In this document: positions 1-11,173 of the stretch, one piece after another
How the letters are laid out: each line of letters opens with the position of its first letter
Position numbering within the stretch: the first letter of the stretch is position 1
Source of the DNA: Pogonophryne albipinna
Taxonomy: Eukaryota > Chordata > Actinopteri > Perciformes > Artedidraconidae
Assembly (NCBI GenBank): GCA_028583405.1
Contig: JAPTMU010000424.1
Coordinates: 50,178-114,177, forward strand
Length of the DNA: 64,000 nucleotides
Direction: 5' to 3'
Notes under the pieces: generated by a model
Told to the model about the DNA's origin: nothing
Database searches by the model: none
Seen by the model: only the letters and a program-made list of their open reading frames with translations
Translations under genes and position numbers: made by a program

Positions 1-1118
1 ATGATGAAGTGAAGCTCAGTTGGCAAAGCTCAATCCCACAAATCATCTCACAATCGTCATAAATTACAGTTATTGCTTTAAAGTATTTTTTTACTGCGTG
101 GGAAGTCCACCAAATGTAGCACATCATCGCAAAATGTAAAGTTATTTGTCCCTCATCATTTCTCCTGCAGGGAGGAAGTGTCTTAGGAGCTCTCAGATAG
201 ATGGCGTCACACTTTGTCCAGAACTGTCCTCATGGTCATTTATAAGGCTTTATCAATGCCAAAAGAAGTTGATTTCCTTGTATGCAGAGGTCAGTTTTTA
301 ATTGAGCTGAATACAGTGCGAGACTTTCCATCATGTCTGGATGAAGTGAAAGATTTCTTAAATGCCATCAATGCAGCTGGTAGAAGAAGCCAGTCTCCCT
401 AAATGTTGGGCTATGACTATTCCCTGGGTCAGGACGGTTAGAGGTGTCTCTTGTGTTCTGGTAACATCAGTCAGATGATTCATCCCATAATGATCGCTGT
501 GATAAGAGAGCAGGAATGGAAAACTCGATGATGTGACTGTCTGACTGTAAGATTCCCTCACCAGAACAACTTTAAAGCCTATAAAAATGATCTAACCGTG
601 GCAAGCCTCAGCCTGACTCTCTTTGATGTGTTTGCCTTTCTAATTAAAGCTTTGGATATTGATTACAATCAAGTCGTCTGTCTCCCTCTCAGTGCACTTA
701 CTTTATCTCTGATACTCTTCAGACGGTCAGGATCCTAGTTTTTACATTACCGGTTTCTCGACACAACATTCGGCCGTTCACGGAAACAACCGATCGTGAC
801 CGGGAAACGATCAGGTAATTAATGCTTTAAATTTAGTATTTTACTTCGGAATTGTTAAAAAGTTGAGATTCATTTTCCTGAATTAGTTTGGAGTTAATAT
901 CCTGTGTTTACCTCTCTGGTAGATCGGCCTGTAAAAGTGCAGAGTCACTGGCTCTTTATATGTATTGAAATCCATTGAATATTTATTATTTTTACCCAAA
1001 TGAATCAGGTTTTGGAAGTCCTTAACGTTTACCAGAAGTTCCTATTTGTTCACAATCTTGTCAGGTCTGGCCTGATCTCTGGTGGCGTCAAAAAGATCTA
1101 TAGTGCCCCAATAAAGTT
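1..1118. other. Non-repetitive-looking DNA, no gene recognised
   Basis: A 62-codon open frame at 214-402 (+) matches no family I know and has no supporting neighbour, so I do not call it. Around 600-790 an AATTAAAG motif is followed by a T/C-rich stretch and then a short GC-rich leader-like segment. That could be the end of an old LTR, but no paired LTR, primer-binding site or polypurine tract is visible. Confidence 0.4.
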
Positions 1119-1340
1119 TCAAAAATCAGCCCCTCACCGTGCTTTCACCTATACTCCTGAAGTTTGGTAGTTATATGTTGCATGATGAGACACTCAAAAA
1201 AACCCATTGGAGGCATATTGTAAACCCAACAGGAAGTCGGCTATTTTAAATTATATGTGCAACTTTAGGCCATTTCGAACTTTTAAGGCCCCACATTTTA
1301 AGGAACTCCTCCTACAGTTTTCATCCGATCAACTTCACAT
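1119..1340 (+). repeat. Interspersed repeat, copy A (flanks the 18/19-bp array)
   Basis: This stretch has recognisable blocks (cagcccctc, gtgctttcacctat, aacccaacaggaagtcggct, aactcctcctacag). The same blocks return in the same order and orientation at about 2,575-2,785, on the other side of the minisatellite. The two copies differ by many substitutions, so the duplication is not recent. From memory the sequence resembles a common teleost interspersed repeat; its class is not determined. Confidence 0.6.
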
Positions 1341-1390
1341 TTGGTCAGTACCATCAAAAGATAATGAGGATCCAAATTCATGAGAAGCTT

Positions 1391-2534
1391 TCGTCTACAT
1401 CGAACGCCCTCGTCTACATCGAACGCCCTCGTCTACATCGAACGCCCTCGTCTACATCGAACGCCCTCGTCTACATCGAACGCCCTCGTCTACATCGAAC
1501 GCCATCGTCTACATCGAACGTCCTCGTCTACATCGACGCCCTCGTCTACATCGAACGTCCTCGTCTACATCGACGCCCTCGTCTACATCGAACGCCCTCG
1601 TCTACATCGAACGTCCTCGTCTACATCGAACGTCCTCGTCTACATCGACGCCCTCGTCTACATCGACGTCCTCGTCTACATCGACGCCCTCGTCTACATC
1701 GACGCCCTCGTCTACATCGAACGCCCTCGTCTACATCGAACGCCCTCGTCTACATCGAACGCCCTCGTCTACATCGACGCCCTCGTCTACATCGAACGCC
1801 CTCGTCTACATCGAACGCCCTCGTCTACATCGAACGCCCTCGTCTACATCGAACGCCCTCGTCTACATCGACGCCCTCGTCTACATCGAACGTCCTCGTC
1901 TACATCGACGCCCTCGTCTACATCGACGCCCTCGTCTACATCGAACGCCCTCGTCTACATCGAACGCCCTCGTCTACATCGAACGCCCTCGTCTACATCG
2001 AACGCCCTCGTCTACATCGAACGCCCTCGTCTACATCGAACGCCCTCGTCTACATCGAACGTCCTCGTCTACATCGAACGCCCTCGTCTACATCGAACGT
2101 CCTCGTCTACATCGACGCCCTCGTCTACATCGAACGTCCTCGTCTACATCGACGCCCTCGTCTACATCGACGCCCTCGTCTACATCGAACGCCCTCGTCT
2201 ACATCGAACGCCCTCGTCTACATCGAACGCCCTCGTCTACATCGAACGCCCTCGTCTACATCGAACGCCCTCGTCTACATCGAACGTCCTCCCTACATCG
2301 ACGCCCTCGTCTACATCGAACGCCCTCGTCTACATCGAACGCCCTCGTCTACATCGAACGTCCTCGTCTACATCGACGTCCTCGTCTACATCGACGCCCT
2401 CGTCTACATCGGACGCCCTCGTCTACATCGAACGCCCTCGTCTACATCGAACGCCCTCGTCTACATCGAACGTCCTCGTCTACATCGACGCCCTCGTCTA
2501 CATCGAACGCCCTCGTCTACATCGAACGCCCTCG
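1391..2534 (+). repeat. 18/19-bp minisatellite, about 60 copies
   Basis: The unit is ctcgtctacatcgaacgcc (19 bp), with a common 18-bp form lacking one a (tcgacgcc) and a tcc-for-ccc variant. Mixing 18- and 19-bp units shifts the frame repeatedly, yet no frame meets a stop, so two overlapping open frames of more than 400 codons appear. These are by-products of the repeat and not genes: they have no biased composition apart from the repeat and no conserved domain. The array lies between two direct copies of a diverged interspersed repeat. Confidence 0.95.
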
Positions 2535-2574
2535 CTATGGAGACCAAAAGCTCTATGGGCCTCCGACAAAGTTG

Positions 2575-2785
2575 CCAAAAAGGCAGCCCCTCGTTGTGCT
2601 TTCACCTATTCTTCTGAAATTCAGCAGGTATATGAAACATGTTGAGACGCTAAAAAAGCCTCCTGGCATCATATCGTAAACCCAACAGGAAGTCGGCTAT
2701 TTTAAATTGTATGTGAAACCTTTGGTAATTTCGCACTTTTCAGGCCCCTCGAACTCCTCCTACAGTCCTTCACATCTCATGACGT
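2575..2785 (+). repeat. Interspersed repeat, copy B
   Basis: Same blocks and order as copy A at 1,119-1,340, including the central aacccaacaggaagtcggct. The 3' part is shortened relative to copy A. Confidence 0.6.
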
Positions 2786-3155
2786 TTCTCACAGAAGAAA
2801 AGTATTTAGGAAAAGATGACAGGAACTGATTTCTTGACAATTCGGCACAACCCAGGTTCTCCGTTAGTCTTTGTCGGATCCCTGTTTGTCGCTGTAGTGA
2901 AGCTCGCCTTGCCTTTCTTCCAGTACTGGAAATTAAAGCTTCTTTCTGTTAACTTGGGTCCGCCCTGCTCCTGTGACACAAACACACTCCTCCTGCTGAG
3001 AGTAACCCAGACTCAGGTAATGTGTTGGAGTGTTGTGAGTCTCGTCATGGAGTCCGTCTGCGGCGTGAAGTCATGTCTGAACACGGAAAACACTGAGAGT
3101 TTCTGTAAAGCCTGCCAGCTCTGAGTCAAGTGCATTACAACTTAATGTATTCCCT

Positions 3156-3159
<4 letters not shown>
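2786..3159. other. No gene recognised
   Basis: A 102-codon open frame at 2,816-3,124 (+) resembles no known protein and shows no signal peptide or domain. I regard it as chance. Confidence 0.4.

Positions 3160-3238
<79 letters not shown>
3160..3238 (+). repeat. (GT)n microsatellite
   Basis: A pure GT dinucleotide run of about 79 bp. Confidence 0.97.
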
Positions 3239-3239
<1 letters not shown>

Positions 3240-3591
3240 TAGGGAAACAGTGATGGCAGGTACATGGCAGTGAAATAAAACTCTTCTGGCTTCTGGACGA
3301 CGGCCAGGTGTGTGACGTGAAATGTTCCAGAATAATTCCTGCAGTCTTTCAGTCGTCCTCTTTGAGCTGCTGTACGTTCCTGCATCACCGTAAACACTCT
3401 GAAGAATATAAATCTCTTCCTACCGGAACATACATCTCTGAAGGAAAGACCTCCAGCAGAGACGTGAGGTGGCATGAAGCTGCAAAGGATTCTGGGAGTT
3501 TGTGTGCACACCTGAAACAGAGTGCAGGATGGGGAATCCCCGTCTGACGGCCTCTCTGTAATTACTGAGGAAATATGTGAGACTCCACACA
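3239..3591. other. No gene recognised
   Basis: Unremarkable sequence with short chance open frames on both strands. It leads directly into the next minisatellite. Confidence 0.4.
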
Positions 3592-5650
3592 CTGCTGAGA
3601 GACTCTTATTGTGAAGGACAGATGTGTTAGTAAAGCATCTGAGAGACTCTTATTGTGAAGGACAGATGTGTTAGTAAAGCATCTGAGAGACTCTTATTGT
3701 GAAGGACAGATGTGTTAGTATAGCAGCTGAGAGAGACTCTTATTGTGAAGGGCAGATGTGTTAGTAAAGCATCTGAGAGACTCTTATTGTGAAGGACAAA
3801 TGTGTTAGTATAGCAGCTGAGAGAGAGACTCTTATTGTGAAGGACAGATGTGTTAGTATAGCAGCTGAGAGAGAGAGACTCTTATTGTGAAGGACAGATG
3901 TGTTAGTATAGCAGCTGAGAGAGAGAGACTCTTACTGTGAAGGGCAGATGTGTTAGTATAGCAGCTGAGAGAGAGAGACTCTTACTGTGAAGGGCAGATG
4001 TGTTAGTATAGCAGCTGAGAGAGAGACTCTTACTGTGAAGGGCAGATGTGTTAGTATAGCAGCTGAGAGAGAGAGAGACTCTTACTGTGAAGGGCAGATG
4101 TGTTAGTATAGCAGCTGAGAGAGAGAGACTCTTATTGTGAAGGACAGATGTGTTAGTAAAGCATCTGAGATACTCTTATTGTGAAGGGCAGATGTGTTAG
4201 TATAGCAGCTGAGAGAGAGACTCTTATTGTGAAGGGCAGATGTGTTAGTATAGCAGCTGAGAGAGAGAGACTCTTATTGTGAAGGGCAGATGTGTTAGTA
4301 TAGCAGCTGAGAGAGACTCTTATTGTGAAGGGCAGATGTGTTAGTATAGCAGCTGAGAGAGACTCTTATTGTGAAGGGCAGATGTGTTAGTATAGCAGCT
4401 GAGAGAGAGAGAGACTCTTACTGTGAAGGGCAGATGTGTTAGTATAGCAGCTGAGAGAGACTCTTATTGTGAAGGACAGATGTGTTAGTATAGCAGCTGA
4501 GAGAGAGAGAGACTCTTACTGTGAAGGGCAGATGTGTTAGTATAGCAGCTGAGAGAGAGAGACTCTTATTGTGAAGGGCAGATGTGTTAGTATATCAGCT
4601 GAGAGAGACTCTTACTGTGAAGGGCAGATGTGTTAGTATAGCAGCTGAGAGAGAGAGAGACTCTTACTGTGAAGGGCAGATGTGTTAGTATAGCAGCTGA
4701 GAGAGAGAGACTCTTATTGTGAAGGACAGATGTGTTAGTAAAGCATCTGAGATACTCTTATTGTGAAGGGCAGATGTGTTAGTATAGCAGCTGAGAGAGA
4801 GACTCTTATTGTGAAGGGCAGATGTGTTAGTATAGCAGCTGAGAGAGAGAGACTCTTATTGTGAAGGGCAGATGTGTTAGTATAGCAGCTGAGAGAGACT
4901 CTTATTGTGAAGGGCAGATGTGTTAGTATAGCAGCTGAGAGAGACTCTTATTGTGAAGGGCAGATGTGTTAGTATAGCAGCTGAGAGAGAGAGAGACTCT
5001 TACTGTGAAGGGCAGATGTGTTAGTATAGCAGCTGAGAGAGACTCTTATTGTGAAGGACAGATGTGTTAGTATAGCAGCTGAGAGAGAGAGAGACTCTTA
5101 CTGTGAAGGGCAGATGTGTTAGTATAGCAGCTGAGAGAGAGAGACTCTTATTGTGAAGGGCAGATGTGTTAGTATAGCAGCTGAGAGAGACTCTTACTGT
5201 GAAGGGCAGATGTGTTAGTATAGCAGCTGAGAGACTCTTATTGTGAAGGGCAGATGTGTTAGTATAGCAGCTGAGAGAGACTCTTATTGTGAAGGGCAGA
5301 TGTGTTAGTATAGCAGCTGAGAGAGACTCTTATTGTGAAGGGCATATGTGTTAGTATAGCAGCTGAGAGAGACTCTTATTGTGAAGGACAGATGTGTTAG
5401 TATAGCAGCTGAGAGAGAGAAAGAGACTCTTATTGTGAAGGGCAGATGTGTTAGTATAGCAGCTGAGAGAGACTCTTATTGTGAATGACAGATGTGTTAG
5501 TATAGCAGCTGAGAGAGACTCTTATTCTGAAGGACAGATGTGTTAGTATAGCAGCTGAGAGAGAGAGAGACTCTTATTGTGAAGGGCAGATGTGTTAGTA
5601 TAGCAGCTGAGAGAGAGACTCTTATTGTGAAGGGCAGATGTGTTAGTATA
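3592..5650 (+). repeat. Minisatellite of about 42-56 bp with variable (GA)n segment
   Basis: The unit is actcttattgtgaaggaca followed by gatgtgttagtatagcagct and a (ga)n stretch of two to six or more pairs, so unit length changes in 2-bp steps. Variants are ttactg for ttattg, ggca for gaca, and taaagcatct for tatagcagct. The last variant dominates the first copies and recurs at 4,155 and 4,737. About 40 copies are present. Stops occur in all frames, so there are no long open frames. A block of about 580 bp inside the array is duplicated. Confidence 0.95.
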
Positions 5651-5703
5651 TATATATCTAAGGACAGAGGGTCTAAGGACAGAGGGTCTAAGGACAGAGG
5701 GTG
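5651..5703 (+). repeat. Short (TA)n and three 15-bp repeats
   Basis: The array exits through tatatatatct into three copies of aggacagagggtcta. This is the right boundary of the preceding minisatellite. Confidence 0.85.
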
Positions 5704-5860
5704 TCGTTTTTCTCATACTGATATTCTGAACAATCTGTGATGTTGTATTTGCTGTAAAGTGTCTCTACTGTAGGCAATCTGTATTTTATGTACAGCACTT
5801 TGGCTCCACCAAACATCGTTTATAAATGTGCTTTATAAATAAAACTTGATTTGATTTGTA
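5704..5860 (+). mobile_element. Retroposon 3'-tail-like sequence
   Basis: The block contains tgtaaagtgtc, tgtacagcacttt and gtgctttataaataaaact, ending in a short ttgattt repeat. This is the layout of many teleost LINE/SINE 3' ends (tgtaaagcgcttt ... gctatataaataaa plus a simple tail), like the L2 tail at 33,480-33,562. No body of the element can be recognised upstream. Confidence 0.35.
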
Positions 5861-5865
5861 TAGCA

Positions 5866-5867
<2 letters not shown>

Positions 5868-5920
<53 letters not shown>
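5868..5920 (+). repeat. (GA)n microsatellite
   Basis: A pure GA run of about 50 bp. It is preceded by tatagcagct and followed by ttcttattgtgaaggacaga, so it is an outlying unit of the minisatellite at 3,592-5,650 in which the GA segment has expanded. Confidence 0.9.
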
Positions 5921-5922
<2 letters not shown>

Positions 5923-6225
5923 CTTATTGTGAAGGACAGATGTGTTACATGTTGACTTCTCTCCACAGTTTCCTTCCTGAATGTTCCAGGTGATCCAGCC
6001 GTGAGAGGAACATCGTTAAATAATGACAAACAGAAACCAAAGATATGTGTTTCTTGTTCAGGTTATTGCCTCTTCAGAGTTAAAGAGGACACAGTGTTTT
6101 ATCTGAACCATGAAAACAGCCCACCTGTTCACTGAGGTCAGAAGTTCCCATCAGCAGAAACACGTGGGTTTGCTATCCTGGCTCCAAGATGGTGGAATGA
6201 GCTCCCATTGACATCAGGACAGCAG
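5921..6225. other. Spacer between arrays, no gene recognised
   Basis: No repeat or coding signature is visible. The sequence gaccagcagaac-like and tgaggtcag elements near the 3' side probably seeded the following 9-bp array. Confidence 0.35.
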
Positions 6226-8690
6226 AAAGTAACTGAGGTCACTGAGAGCACTGAGGTCACTGAGAGCACTGAGAGCACTGAGGTCACTGAGGTCACTGAG
6301 AGCACTGAGGTCACTGAGAGCACTGAGAGCACTGAGGTCACTGAGAGCACTGAGGTCACTGAGAGCACTGAGGTCACTGAGAGCACTGAGGTCACTGAGA
6401 GCACTGAGAGCACTGAGGTCACTGAGGTCACTGAGAGCACTGAGGTCACTGAGAGCACTGAGAGCACTGAGGTCACTGAGAGCACTGAGGTCACTGAGAG
6501 CACTGAGAGCACTGAGGTCACTGAGAGCACTGAGGTCACTGAGAGCACTGAGAGCACTGAGAGCACTGAGGTCACTGAGAGCACTGAGGTCACTGAGAGC
6601 ACTGAGAGCACTGAGGTCACTGAGGTCACTGAGAGCACTGAGGTCACTGAGAGCACTGAGAGCACTGAGGTCACTGAGGTCACTGAGAGCACTGAGAGCA
6701 CTGAGAGCACTGAGGTCACTGAGAGCACTGAGGTCACTGAGAGCACTGAGAGCACTGAGGTCACTGAGAGCACTGAGAGCACTGAGAGCACTGAGGTCAC
6801 TGAGAGCACTGAGGTCACTGAGAGCACTGAGAGCACTGAGGTCACTGAGGTCACTGAGAGCACTGAGGTCACTGAGAGCACTGAGAGCACTGAGGTCACT
6901 GAGGTCACTGAGAGCACTGAGGTCACTGAGAGCACTGAGGTCACTGAGAGCACTGAGGTCACTGAGAGCACTGAGAGCACTGAGGTCACTGAGAGCACTG
7001 AGAGCACTGAGGTCACTGAGGTCACTGAGAGCACTGAGGTCACTGAGAGCACTGAGGTCACTGAGAGCACTGAGGTCACTGAGAGCACTGAGAGCACTGA
7101 GGTCACTGAGGTCACTGAGAGCACTGAGGTCACTGAGAGCACTGAGAGCACTGAGGTCACTGAGGTCACTGAGAGCACTGAGGTCACTGAGAGCACTGAG
7201 AGCACTGAGAGCACTGAGGTCACTGAGAGCACTGAGAGCACTGAGGTCACTGATAGCACTGAGGTCACTGAGAGCACTGAGGTCACTGAGGTCACTGAGA
7301 GCACTGAGGTCACTGAGAGCACTGAGGTCACTGAGGTCACTGAGAGCACTGAGAGCACTGAGAGCACTGAGAGCACTGAGAGCACTGAGGTCACTGAGAG
7401 CACTGAGAGCACTGAGAGCACTGAGAGCACTGAGGTCACTGAGAGCACTGAGAGCACTGAGAGCACTGAGGTCACTGAGGTCACTGAGAGCACTGAGGTC
7501 ACTGAGAGCACTGAGGTCACTGAGAGCACTGAGGTCACTGAGAGCACTGAGGTCACTGAGAGCACTGAGAGCACTGAGGTCACTGAGAGCACTGAGAGCA
7601 CTGAGAGCACTGAGGTCACTGAGAGCACTGAGGTCACTGAGAGCACTGAGGTCACTGAGAGCACTGAGAGCACTGAGGTCACTGAGAGCACTGAGGTCAC
7701 TGAGAGCACTGAGAGCACTGAGGTCACTGAGGTCACTGAGGTCACTGAGGTCACTGAGAGCACTGAGAGCACTGAGGTCACTGAGAGCACTGAGAGCACT
7801 GAGGTCACTGAGGTCACTGAGAGCACTGAGAGCACTGAGGTCACTGAGAGCACTGAGAGCACTGAGAGCACTGAGAGCACTGAGGTCACTGAGAGCACTG
7901 AGGTCACTGAGAGCACTGAGGTCACTGAGAGCACTGAGGTCACTGAGGTCACTGAGAGCACTGAGAGCACTGAGAGCACTGAGGTCACTGAGAGCACTGA
8001 GAGCACTGAGAGCACTGAGAGCACTGAGGTCACTGAGAGCACTGAGAGCACTGAGGTCACTGAGAGCACTGAGAGCACTGAGGTCACTGAGAGCACTGAG
8101 GTCACTGAGAGCACTGAGGTCACTGAGAGCACTGAGGTCACTGAGAGCACTGAGAGCACTGAGGTCACTGAGAGCACAGAGGTCACAGAGGTCACTGAGG
8201 TCACTGAGAGCACTGAGGTCACTGAGAGCACTGAGGTCACAGAGGTCACTGAGGTCACTGAGAGCACTGAGGTCACTGAGAGCACTGAGAGCACTGAGGT
8301 CACAGAGGTCACTGAGAGCACTGAGAGCACTGAGGTCACTGAGAGCACTGAGAGCACTGAGGTCACTGAGGTCACTGAGGTCACTGATAGCACTGAGGTC
8401 ACTGAGAGCACTGAGAGCACTGAGGTCACAGAGGTCACTGATAGCACTGAGAGCACTGAGGTCACTGAGAGCACTGAGGTCACTGAGAGCACTGAGGTCA
8501 CTGAGGTCACTGAGAGCACTGAGGTCACTGAGAGCACTGAGGTCACTGAGAGCACTGAGAGCACTGAGGTCACAGAGGTCACTGAGGTCACAGAGGTCAC
8601 TGAGAGCACTGAGAGCACTGAGGTCACTGAGAGCACTGAGAGCACTGAGGTCACAGAGGTCACTGAGGTCACTGAGAGCACAGACCTGAA
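6226..8690 (+). repeat. 9-bp minisatellite (GAGGTCACT / GAGAGCACT), about 270 copies
   Basis: Two 9-bp forms, gaggtcact and gagagcact, are mixed irregularly over 2.46 kb, with rare gatagcact and cacagag variants near the 3' side. Because 9 is a multiple of three and neither form holds a stop, the array is open over more than 800 codons in one frame on the + strand (repeating Thr-Glu-Val/Ser) and in two frames on the - strand (repeating Leu-Ser-Val/Thr-Ser-Val and Leu-Ser-Ala/Asp). Openness on both strands shows it is a property of the repeat. Adjacent gaggtcact units create AGGTCActgAGGTCA. Confidence 0.95.
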
Positions 8691-9045
8691 GCGGAGAGGA
8701 GACAGTGTGTAAAGGAAAGTATTTAAAGAGCGTACTCCATGTTATTGCCTTCAACTCCAGAGGGTCCGTTAGAAACAGATGAGGACGGACAGGAGGACGA
8801 ACGCTCAGAGTCAACAAGCCAATCAACACCACGGATTGCAGGAGTCCTGCAGCTCTCCTTCATACAGAGACACACAACACAACAACAACACAACAGAACA
8901 ACAACACAACAACAACACACAGCTACACATCACTAATGACAGAGGAGCCTCTGGACTGCATCAACCCTCAGTCTGAAAAGTTATCTGAGTTATAGCTCAT
9001 TATCAGAGACGCTGGTGATGTAACGCTGGATCACTTCTGACCAGC
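8691..9045. other. Spacer between arrays with a short (CAACA)n stretch
   Basis: An imperfect caacaacaca run lies at about 8,871-8,926. The rest is unremarkable, with no gene recognised. Confidence 0.5.
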
Positions 9046-10805
9046 AGAACCAGAATCAGAATCAGAATCAGAGTCAGAACCAGAGTCAGAGTCAGAATCA
9101 GAACCAGAGTCAGAACCAGAGTCAGAATCAGAGTCAGAATCAGAGTCAGAATCAGAGTCAGAATCAGAACCAGAATCAGAGTCAGAATCAGAGTCAGAAT
9201 CAGAGTCAGAACCAGAATCAGAGACAGAACCAGAGTCAGAACCAGAGTCAGAATCAGAGTCAGAACCGGGATTAGAGTCAGAGTCAGAACCAAAATCAGA
9301 ATCAGAATCAGAGTCAGAACCAGAACCAGAGTCAGAATCAGAGTCAGAACCGGGATTAGAGTCAGAGTCAGAACCAGAATCAGAGTCAGAATCAGAGTCA
9401 GAACCAGAGTCAGAGTCAGAACCAGAATCAGAGTCAGAGTCAGAATCAGAGTCCGAATCAGAGTCAGAGTCAGAATCAGAGTCAGAGTCAGAACCAGAAT
9501 CAGAGTCAGAACCAGAGTCAGAACCAGAGTCAGAACCAGAGTCAGAGTCAGAACCAGAGTCAGAGTCAGAATTACAGTCAGAATCAGAGTCAGAATCAGA
9601 ACCAGAATTAGAGTCAGAATCAGAGTCAGAACCAGAATCAGAGACAGAACCAGAATCAGAACCAGAGTCAGAATCAGAGTCAGAATCAGAGTCAGAATCA
9701 GAACCAGAGTCAGAACCAGAGTCAGAGTCATAATCAGAACCAGAGTCAGAACCAGAGTCAGAATCAGAACCAGAGTCAGAACCAGAGTCAGAATCAGAGT
9801 CAGAGTCAGAATCAGAGTCAGAGTCAGAACCAGAGTCAGAATCAGAGTCAGAGTCAGAACCAGAGTCAGAATCAGAGTCAGAGTCAGAACCAGAATCAGA
9901 GTCAGAATCAGAATCAGAGTCCGAATCAGAGTCAGAGTCAGAATCAGAGTCAGAGTCAGAACCAGAATCAGAGTCAGAACCAGAGTCAGAACCAGAGTCA
10001 GAATCAGAGTCAGAATTACAGTCAGAATCAGAGTCAGAATCGGAACCAGAATCAGAGTCAGAATCAGAGTCAGAATCAGAGTCAGAACCAGAATCAGAGA
10101 CAGAACCAGAATCAGAACCAGAGTCAGAATCAGAGTCAGTATCAGAGTCAGAATCAGAACCAGAGTCAGAACCAGAGTCAGAGTCATAATCAGAACCAGA
10201 GTCAGAACCAGAGTCAGAATCAGAACCAGAGTCAGAACCAGAGTCAGAATCAGAGTCAGAGTCAGAATCAGAGTCAGAGTCAGAATCAGAGTCAGAGTCA
10301 GAACCAGAGTCAGAATCAGAGTCAGAGTCAGAACCAGAGTCAGAATTAGAGTCAGAATCAGAGTCAGAGTCAGAATCAGAGTCAGAGTCAGAATCAGAAC
10401 CAGAGTCAGAACCAGAGTCAGAACCAGAGTCAGAATCAGAACCAGAGTCAGAACCAGAGTCAGAATCAGAACCATAGTCAGAACCATAGTCAGAATCAGA
10501 GTCAGAATCAGAATCAGAGTCAGAACCAGAGTCAGAGTCAGAACCAGAGTCAGAATCAGAGTCAGAACCAGAGTCAGAATTAGAGTCAGAATCAGAGTCA
10601 GAACCAGAGTCAGAATCAGAGTCAGAAGAGTCAGAGTCAGAATCAGAGTCAGAATCAGAGTCAGAATCAGAGTCAGAGTCAGAATCAGAGTCAGAATCAG
10701 AATCAGAATCAGAGTCATATCAGAGTCAGAATCAGAATCAGAGTCAGAGTCAGAGTCAGAGTCAGAATCAGAGTCAGAATCAGAGTCAGAATCAGAACCA
10801 GAATC
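9046..10805 (+). repeat. 6-bp minisatellite (CAGAAT/CAGAGT/CAGAAC)n, about 290 copies
   Basis: Hexamers cagaat, cagagt and cagaac follow one another over 1.76 kb, with rare private variants such as gtccga, attaca, cataat and cgggatta. The minus strand is open for 571 codons, repeating Leu-Thr/Ile-Leu/Val. That is expected of a stop-free hexamer and is not evidence of a protein. Several rare variants occur twice at spacings of 444-468 bp, which reveals an internal duplication. Confidence 0.95.
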
Positions 10806-11173
10806 TGTATTCGTCCCACAGAGCGTAAATGTACGTTGTTACAGCAGCAAAGAGCCACAGACAGCTCAACTGAGTAGAGAACCCCTCAGAGATTAAGGTG
10901 TTCAGCCTGACTGTGTAGAGACTGAAGGAATCTGGAGCAGTGTGTGTGTGAGATGCTGAGAGAAGATAAATACCTGTTCCTGAACCACAGAGCAAGGGAG
11001 ATGATGTCATGTGACGGGGAGATGGAGCTTTGAACTCCAGAGTGTGAGACGTGTGACGGGATCAGAGACTCTGTGTTTCACTGGGTTCCCTGAACGCCTC
11101 GTCACATCTCTGAAGGATCTGCTGGTTGCAGGCAGAGGGTGAAGGGTGTCAGATTGATGTGGCGTTTCACTCC
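10806..11173. other. Spacer between arrays, no gene recognised
   Basis: No coding or transposon signature is visible. Confidence 0.4.

Noticed and set aside
214..402. Possible small gene or exon (62 codons) near the left edge
   Set aside because: No recognisable family, no supporting splice sites that I could defend, and the upstream frame is closed by a stop shortly before.
600..800. Possible LTR end followed by a retroelement leader
   Set aside because: An AATTAAAG motif and a leader-like segment are present, but no second LTR, primer-binding site or coding region was found.
1364..2645. Two overlapping open frames of about 420 codons
   Set aside because: Both read the 18/19-bp minisatellite in shifting frames. 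The only non-repeat residues are short unrelated tails.
6208..8712. An 834-codon Thr/Glu/Val/Ser-rich protein on + and two 850-870-codon Leu/Ser-rich proteins on -
   Set aside because: All come from a stop-free 9-bp unit and are open on both strands at once. There is no signal peptide, domain or frame-specific substitution pattern.
9003..10718. A 571-codon Leu/Thr/Ile-rich, membrane-like protein on the minus strand
   Set aside because: Product of the CAGAAT/CAGAGT hexamer. Regular hydrophobic periodicity follows from the hexamer and not from a transmembrane fold.
9046..10805. Steroid-receptor half-sites in the hexamer array
   Set aside because: cagaacc units do not complete the AGAACA half-site in a palindromic arrangement; the resemblance is weak.
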